The notes beneath the pieces were generated by a model. The model ran no database searches. It was not told the DNA's origin and worked only from the letters and a program-made list of their open reading frames with translations. A DNA stretch of 64,000 bases from Zerene cesonia (taxonomy: Eukaryota > Arthropoda > Insecta > Lepidoptera > Pieridae). Location of the stretch: NCBI RefSeq assembly GCF_012273895.1, contig NC_052126.1, forward strand, positions 943,218-1,007,217. Direction: 5' to 3'. A program made the translations under genes and the position numbers. Position 1 is the stretch's first letter. The number at the start of each line of letters is the position of its first letter. Positions 58,324 through 64,000 of the stretch are shown piece after piece.

Positions 58324-58490
58324 ACTGTGCTAATATTATGAAGCTGAAAATATTTTTGGTTGAACGTGCTAATCTCAGGAAGTACTGGCCGATTTGGATG
58401 AAATTGGGTACAAAGATAGTTTGAGACTCCGGAAAGGACACAGGATGTTTTTTGTCGAGGAAATCCCATAGGAATCCCGTAATATTTTCT
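58324..58490 (+). mobile_element. Chimeric Helitron: family F 5' half, family S 3' half
   Basis: GTGCTAATATTATGAAGCTG and CGTGCTAATCTCAGGAAG are family F. From CCGATTTGGATGAAATTGGG through AGTTTGAGACTCCGG and GAAATCCCATAGG it is family S. The switch falls in the CCGATTT shared by both. The 3' end is not preserved. Confidence 0.7.
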
Positions 58491-59037
58491 AATTTTAATA
58501 TTCTTTAAAACAATTGTAAATTGAAGTTATGAACAGATGTTTTATTGCTTTAAGAACGAAACGCAGAGACACATAAAAACTAATATTTTTCTTCAGGCGT
58601 TATATTTTATTTTCTAAACACTTTATTATCCCTTTACTTCACTCTAAGGGATATTATAAATTATGTTTTTTAATAACTTTTAATCTAACTCCATAATTTC
58701 TACCGCAAAATTAAAATACAAAACCTCCAACTGTGTTTTAAATCCTTAAATGCAAGCGTGGCTCAATACGCTGAAGCATTACCTAGATGATCATCTTATA
58801 TTTAATATCACATTATATCGCGAAGAGTTGGAATACAGTTTTCCATCTAGAAATATCGTTAATGGTATTTAATTTATTTATACATTGTGAAGTTCAGATC
58901 CTACAAAAAAGGAAAGGCTACAGAAATAAAACTTATTTTGTATGTTCAACATTTTCTTCCGACTGTTTCCAAAACATAAAAATTACTGCAATTTTTGCCA
59001 CATTAACAAATAGTAAATCCCTACTAATGTTATTTAT
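58491..59037. other. Unannotated stretch
   Basis: Nothing recognised. Confidence 0.45.
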
Positions 59038-59251
59038 TTGAAAGTAACTCTGTGTCTTCTTTATACCTTAACCACTGAACCGATTTTGATGAAATTTAAT
59101 ACGGAGATAGTTTGAGATTTCGAAAACGGACATAGTGTAAAAATTATTATATATCTCTTGGAAACCCAACGGCAACAGCAACTATATAGGGAAATGCTGG
59201 ACTGTCTATTTTTCCTTTCTCTACGCGAGCGAAGCCAGGGGCGAAAAGCTA
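59038..59251 (+). mobile_element. Helitron-like family S
   Basis: CTGTGTCTTCTTTATACC, ACCACTGAACCGATTTTGAT, GAGATAGTTTGAGATTTCG and CTACGCGAGCGAAGCC, ending AAAAGCTATA where CTAG is expected. Confidence 0.6.
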
Positions 59252-59886
59252 TAATCAAATAAAACTCACACAACAATCATAAATACTATAATTAATCGCG
59301 AATCATCACCAACCGTAAATAGAGATTAATCGATACGATATACGTCATTATCGAAATAGTGTTGATAAAAATAAGAGCTCTATTCCGTAACTGCACGACC
59401 TGTCTTATGTGGGAACTGTCACCTGACGCGACCTATATTTTATTTATGAGTTCAGATCCAACCCTGGGCGTAGGGATGTGCGGCTTGTCGATAAATTTAA
59501 ATTATCGTTGGAAGGCATTTTTTATCTTAAACTGTCACGTGTTGAATAAGAAATGAGTTGAAAAATAAATAAAATAACACTACAGTTATTGTATTGAAAT
59601 TAAAACTATAAGAGTTTATTAAAGTTTAGAAATATTTAGAACGAAATAAAACCTATGTGCTAATCACTCTACAACTATAACCTAACAACAAATTTCATTC
59701 ATATTGAATCAGCTGTTTGCGTGAAGGATTAAAAAGCATTTATCCATTACTCTATCTATTTAATAAAAATAATACTTTCAGTCCATAATAGTTATATTAA
59801 GAAAACTTGTATTTTACGATTTTAAATGTTACTTAAGTTTCAATAAAACCGCTATTTAATTTTTCATCTCAATTTCATTCACCATG
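59252..59886. other. Unannotated stretch
   Basis: Nothing recognised. 59398-59500 is slightly GC-richer. Confidence 0.4.
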
Positions 59887-59894
59887 TTAACAAT

Positions 59895-59976
59895 CCACCC
59901 TCATAGGAGGCCTGTGTCCCAGCAGTGAGAACATTAATATGGGCTGATGGTGATGATGATGATGATGATGATGATT
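59895..59976 (+). mobile_element. SINE family T, severely 5'-truncated insertion
   Basis: Only the last 80 bp (TCATAGGAGGCCTGTGTCCC to the (GAT)n tail) are present. TTAACAAT flanks both sides (59887-59894, 59977-59984), so it inserted in this short form. Confidence 0.75.
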
Positions 59977-60224
59977 TTAACAATTTGCAATACGAGTATC
60001 AATAAATTTTTAATCGTTTTATCGACAACGATAGCACCTCACTAGCGAACACCTCTTAATGCTGAAGCGAGAACAACATAACTCCGCCCCTGCCATTATT
60101 ATATATGCATCACTAGATCTCAAGACGGACTGAAACTTAAAACTTGATAACTGAAGAAATATTCACAATAAACTATTTGCACGACTGTATAGTTTAATTT
60201 ATTTTCTTTTCCTTTTATTTCTAT

Positions 60225-60386
60225 TTAGCTGTTCGCCCCGGCTTGTCCGTGATACATATATTATGGCATATGCCACTCAGTGAAATTGCATTTTTGAGAT
60301 CGGTCCACCAGTATTTGGGTGAAAACGTTACAAACATACAAAATTGCAAAAATCTAAAAGTTTTCTGTTTATAATATTAGTATAGA
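60225..60386 (-). mobile_element. Non-autonomous Helitron, family F-related
   Basis: 3' end AAGCCGGGGCGAACAGCTAA; 5' TCTATACTAATATTATAAAC. Resembles 46299-46467. Confidence 0.7.
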
Positions 60387-60411
60387 AGTGTAGATAAGGC
60401 TTCATCCGTAT

Positions 60412-60612
60412 CGCCGCTTCCTCGGTACAGTGGTTGACGCGTAAGCGAAGAAACGAGGGATCCTGGGGTCGATCCCCGGTGGCGACTCATAAAAATGTCG
60501 TCGTCTGGCAGGACACAGAAGGGTGATCACCTACATATCTATAAAGAAAATCGATCAGTGAAACGAATGTACATCATCCGCCCTATACCCCACTAGGGGA
60601 CACGGGACTTCA
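60412..60612 (+). mobile_element. tRNA-derived SINE, family J
   Basis: TCGGTACAGTGGTTGACGCG (A-box), GGGGTCGATCCCCGGTGGCG (B-box), GTCGTCTGGCAGG body, end CCACTAGGGGACACGGGAC. Slightly longer than 54728-54914. No target duplication seen. Confidence 0.75.
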
Positions 60613-60696
60613 GATTTTCGTTTGTATCATGTATATTTTATTTATGTCTATACATATTTTATGCATCATACATGTATACGTATATGTAGGTTTAGG

Positions 60697-60797
60697 GTAA
60701 GGATAAGGATATGGGCCTTTATCCCCCACTCACCGAACGAAACACACTGATCTGGCCCAATTCGTGCTGAAGCATTCTCGACTCCCACACTGAAGCT
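60697..60797 (-). mobile_element. Family C fragment
   Basis: GGTAAGGATAAGGATATGGG, CCCCCACTCACCGAACG, then TGGCCCAATTCGTGCTG; the ATGCTATTTCACGCC section is deleted. Confidence 0.6.
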
Positions 60798-60938
60798 TAT
60801 CGATAGATGAATTTTGTATTGCAAAAAGTAAATGAAGACCTCTTATATAAAGAAGGTAAATCGTTTAAGAGGTCCCTGTGTCTGGCTAGTAACATTATAC
60901 GTAACGCTATTTAACAAACAGTCCTTTAGATGAATTTA

Positions 60939-61170
60939 TCTAAATATATATAACTCAAAGGCGGCTGACATAGTGATCTATCAACGCACAGCCCAAACCA
61001 CTGGACAGACCGGGTTAAATTTTTGCAAGCAGATAGCAGTTATGACGTAGGCATCCGGTAAGAAAGGATGTTGATAAATTCTACCCCCAAGGGGATAAAA
61101 TAGGGGGTTGAACGTTTGTACTATGACAATTAATTAAAACCGCGCGGGCGAAGCTGCGGGCAAAAGCTAG
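60939..61170 (+). mobile_element. Non-autonomous Helitron, family P, complete
   Basis: A|TCTAAATATATATAACTC start. ATCAACGCACAGCCC and GTAGGCATCCGGTAAG body. The end GCGGGCGAAGCTGCGGGC forms the subterminal hairpin, followed by AAAAGCTAG|T. Structurally the clearest Helitron in the window. Confidence 0.85.
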
Positions 61171-61367
61171 TTGTAGTATAAATTATGTAAATAGAATCCT
61201 GTGTTCCCTCACGGGATATATCCGATACCTTTTACATCCGTTACAACGTAAGGCAATTAAATTTCTAATTTGTTTGACTCAACTTCGACTCTTGCTCATG
61301 AGACTTGCTCAATTATAACAACTATACATCAAAAGAATGACAAAACAAATGCCTTATTATAATTACG

Positions 61368-61600
61368 AAAATAACTCTCTGTCTGTCTGTCTCTACTTCA
61401 CACCTAAACCACTCTACTGATTAGAATCAAATTTGGTACGGAGATAGTTTAAGATATGAGAATAACCGAGGAGAGGATGAAACTGTCCTATGTCCAATAA
61501 GGATAGGTTTTATCCTGGAAATAGGACGGGAACTGTAAGTGTGGGTAAAACCTAAGACATCATATTTGTTCGTTTGACTACGCGGCGCGAAAGCTAAAGC
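61368..61600 (+). mobile_element. Helitron-like family S
   Basis: CTCTCTGTCTGTCTGTCTC, ACCTAAACCACTCTACTG, TTTGGTACGGAGATAGTTTA and GACTACGCGGCGCGAAAGC. Terminal CTAG decayed to CTAA. Confidence 0.6.
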
Positions 61601-61947
61601 AATTTTATAAACTGCATCAATTCTTATAGAAGTTAAATTTTTTGAATGCAAACAATCAAATAAGCAAATTGTGTATATTTACATCACCTACATTTATTGC
61701 CTTCTTAAAAACAGAAAGTTACAGCTACAATATTTATAGGCACATCTTCTGGATAGGAAAAGGATAAGGGTTGAATTATTTTAGTTCGATTTTTATAACT
61801 ATAAGACTTCAGTGCCACCAACAATGAAAACTCAACATATTTAGTTAAAATTGTTGTTCTACGCAGTAATATATAAAAGATTACAACTACAAGGTTAAAT
61901 AACAATAGATTCATATTGTTGTATTTAGCGTGAAACGTAGGTAACAA

Positions 61948-62242
61948 TAATCAGTGTAAATATCAGCAGTGGTGGCTCGGTGGTGAGAACCTTGGACTTC
62001 GAAAATCGATAAGTCGGGGTTTGAGACCGGGCGAGCGTGCAGGAAATAAATTGATTTGTCAATTTATCTGCGCATGTAGATAACATCACCACTGCTTAAA
62101 ACGAACATCGTGAGGAAACCGGCATGTCCAAGAATCAAAAGTTCGACGACATGTGACATCTGCCACCCCGTACTTGGCCAGCGTGGTGGGTTATGGCATG
62201 AACCCTGATACATATTGGTAACATATAAGGGCTGATGATGAT
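61948..62242 (+). mobile_element. tRNA-derived SINE family T, full-length head
   Basis: GTAGGTAACAA flanks both sides (61937-61947, 62243-62253). After 17 extra bases the head starts AGCAGTGGTGGCTCGGTGG (A-box). B-box GGGGTTTGAGACC, hairpin AAATTGATTTGTCAATTT, then body and a short GAT tail. Confidence 0.85.
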
Positions 62243-62253
62243 GTAGGTAACAA

Positions 62254-63090
62254 ATATTAAAATTATCCCTACCAGCTAATTCATATGTATCATAGGCCAT
62301 ATGGATATCTGTTTTGGTATCGATTTTGCTCGAATGTTAAAATAGAAAGTGCCGGATGAATGACCGACGCTCAGCGGAGATAATGAATTATAAAGAGGCT
62401 CTGTTCTGGTGTAATTAAGAGGCCATGCACGAAGGGAATATGAAACGAACTGAATTAAACATGTCTGCGAATGAGACAGGTCTTCCATGTTATGTTTCGG
62501 GTCCTACGCATGCGTAATTTATATTTTTAATTTGCATGACTTTAAAATGGTTTGTTTTATTTACAGGCTTTATGTGTTTTTTAACTGTAGTTGCTAAAAG
62601 CCTATAAGAAACGAACGTGCGGAGCGTACGTAAAATTATTTCGCTATTCGTAGGGTTGCCACCTATTCTGTTAAAACAGTATAAAACTTTTTTCATCACA
62701 TTGTATTTTTTGACATTGAACAAAAATAAAGCCTATAAGAGCAGCAAAACGTATATGAATTATTTTTAAATTCCTTAGAGGTCCTCAATGCAGCGAAGCA
62801 ACATACAAATAAATATCTAAGTAGATATAAAATCAATGAAAACTTCGTATTTTTCAAATATGCTGTTTTATAATCTTCTCATACCTAAATATCGATAATT
62901 TCTGTAAAAAAGTTGAAAAGTTGGCAACCCTAATTCTAAGTGTCATTCACAATTTTTTCGATTTGATCTGTCTAATAAAAACCCGTTTCCAAGTTAAACG
63001 CTTTCCAAATATATCTTTCATCTAAACCCGAACTTACTGTAGCCATCCGTAACTTAATCCGATCCTCATTGTAACTTTGCATTTGTGTAC
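62254..63090. other. Unannotated stretch
   Basis: Short frames on the minus strand (62276-62723) carry no recognisable motif. Nothing else seen. Confidence 0.4.
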
Positions 63091-63183
63091 CAACTCGCAC
63101 TTGGCCAGCGTGATGGATTGAGGCCTGAACCCTCATAATCTTCGTGTGACCCTGTAGATAAGTAATAGCTGATTATGACGATG
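63091..63183 (+). mobile_element. SINE family T, 3' fragment
   Basis: CGCACTTGGCCAGCGTGATGG, AGGCCTGAACCCTCATAA, then a decayed GATTATGACGATG tail. Confidence 0.6.
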
Positions 63184-63357
63184 CAATGTACACGTGCATA
63201 TAGTACATGTTTGAATCAATTATATTTAAATAATAAATGAAACTACAAAACAACAAATGACAAAGGCACTCCAAAAGAGAAAAATAAAATTATATAATTA
63301 ATATAAGCGCTAACCACTTTTCTATATGCCATTGCTGCAAAACTTATTTATAAGTTA

Positions 63358-63475
63358 TTATTTTGATGAAAAAACTGCGCGATCGGCTTTCCATTCATTT
63401 ACCAATTGAAATTTGTATCTTCACTTAGTGACATAGGCTATATAAATACCACGGTCGAAATGTGGCAAAGCATGT
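63358..63475 (+). mobile_element. Helitron family F-related, 3' part, diverged
   Basis: TGCGCGATCGGCTTTCC, CACTTAGTGACATAGGC, TATATAAATACCACGG. End CTAG not preserved. Confidence 0.45.
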
Positions 63476-64000
63476 AATAATTTAATACATTTCTAACTAT
63501 TCAAGTTCGATTCAAACTGTTACGATTACTGCTACTTCCATTCGTATCGACATCTAATTAAATCTGATTCTATTCAATTGATTGTTATGGAACTCGAAAC
63601 GATTGTAATATATACTCAATTAATCGATCGAAAATATCGATTTATCTCGATAATACTAGTCGATCTGGATGTAAAACTCGATTTGCAAAGTAAAAATTCA
63701 AGGTTGAAGTCGAATGGAAATCCAATTGTAAAACAGTTCGAATAAATTTCGGTGGTAAGGCTCCTAGGGTATTTCGCATTGCAGCAGCTGAATGCTAAAA
63801 ATTTCAGGCCAAATGGCCGGAGCGTAATGAGACTGAGTGAGAACCTTCAGCATTATTGTTATAATTATTTTAAATATTTCCTTAAGCGGCTAGTATTCAT
63901 TTTAGTTAGAAAAAACGAAAAGCATCGATGGAATATTTGTTACAAATATTTACTATAGTATGAAATTAGACGTGTCGTAGACTAAAATGATTTATAATTA
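63476..64000. other. Unannotated stretch to window end
   Basis: AT-rich. The 68-codon frame at 63752-63958 has no recognisable motif. Confidence 0.4.

Overview
The window looks like lepidopteran (moth or butterfly) nuclear DNA. It is AT-rich and packed with short non-autonomous Helitrons that start TC, end CTAG and sit between A and T. It also carries tRNA-derived SINEs with GAT-repeat tails, Penelope-like retroelement (PLE) fragments, and assembly gaps of exactly 1000 N. The assignment rests on repeat families known from butterflies and moths; the species cannot be told. I found no convincing protein-coding gene, rRNA or functional tRNA. The open frames are short, fall mostly in repeats or gaps, and lack codon-level or domain support. 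The one recognisable protein trace is a decayed C-terminal piece of a PLE reading frame (2076-2306, minus). The window is best read as intergenic DNA or the inside of a very long intron. Layout: 1-10 kb holds a LINE 3' end, an inverted-repeat MITE, Helitrons, a PLE copy with inverted terminal repeats, an A-tailed element nested in another repeat, and a second small PLE copy with a 9-bp target duplication. 10-20 kb holds three 1-kb gaps and one 10-N gap (two of these four gaps are flanked by inverted repeats), an NRF-1-like palindrome, and a full-length tRNA SINE with an 11-bp target duplication. 20-36 kb holds more SINEs, a head-to-tail Helitron pair, a 77-nt miRNA-like hairpin at 24.5 kb, and the most repeat-poor stretches (about 28.6-33 kb and 33.9-36.4 kb). 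36-48 kb holds the most complex nest: a tandem Helitron pair, one unit chimeric, inserted in a PLE copy at 38.65-39.23 kb. A CpG-rich patch lies at 43.1 kb and a 5'-truncated SINE with a 14-bp target duplication at 47.5 kb. 48-64 kb holds further Helitrons, including a second tandem with a chimeric unit at 58.1-58.5 kb, two classes of tRNA SINE with clear target duplications, and a second copy of the MITE. How the parts relate: the repeats interact by nesting and by exchange of modules, not as a pathway. Helitron families share interchangeable halves joined at short identical stretches. Family letters (A, C, D and so on) are local names for this window only.
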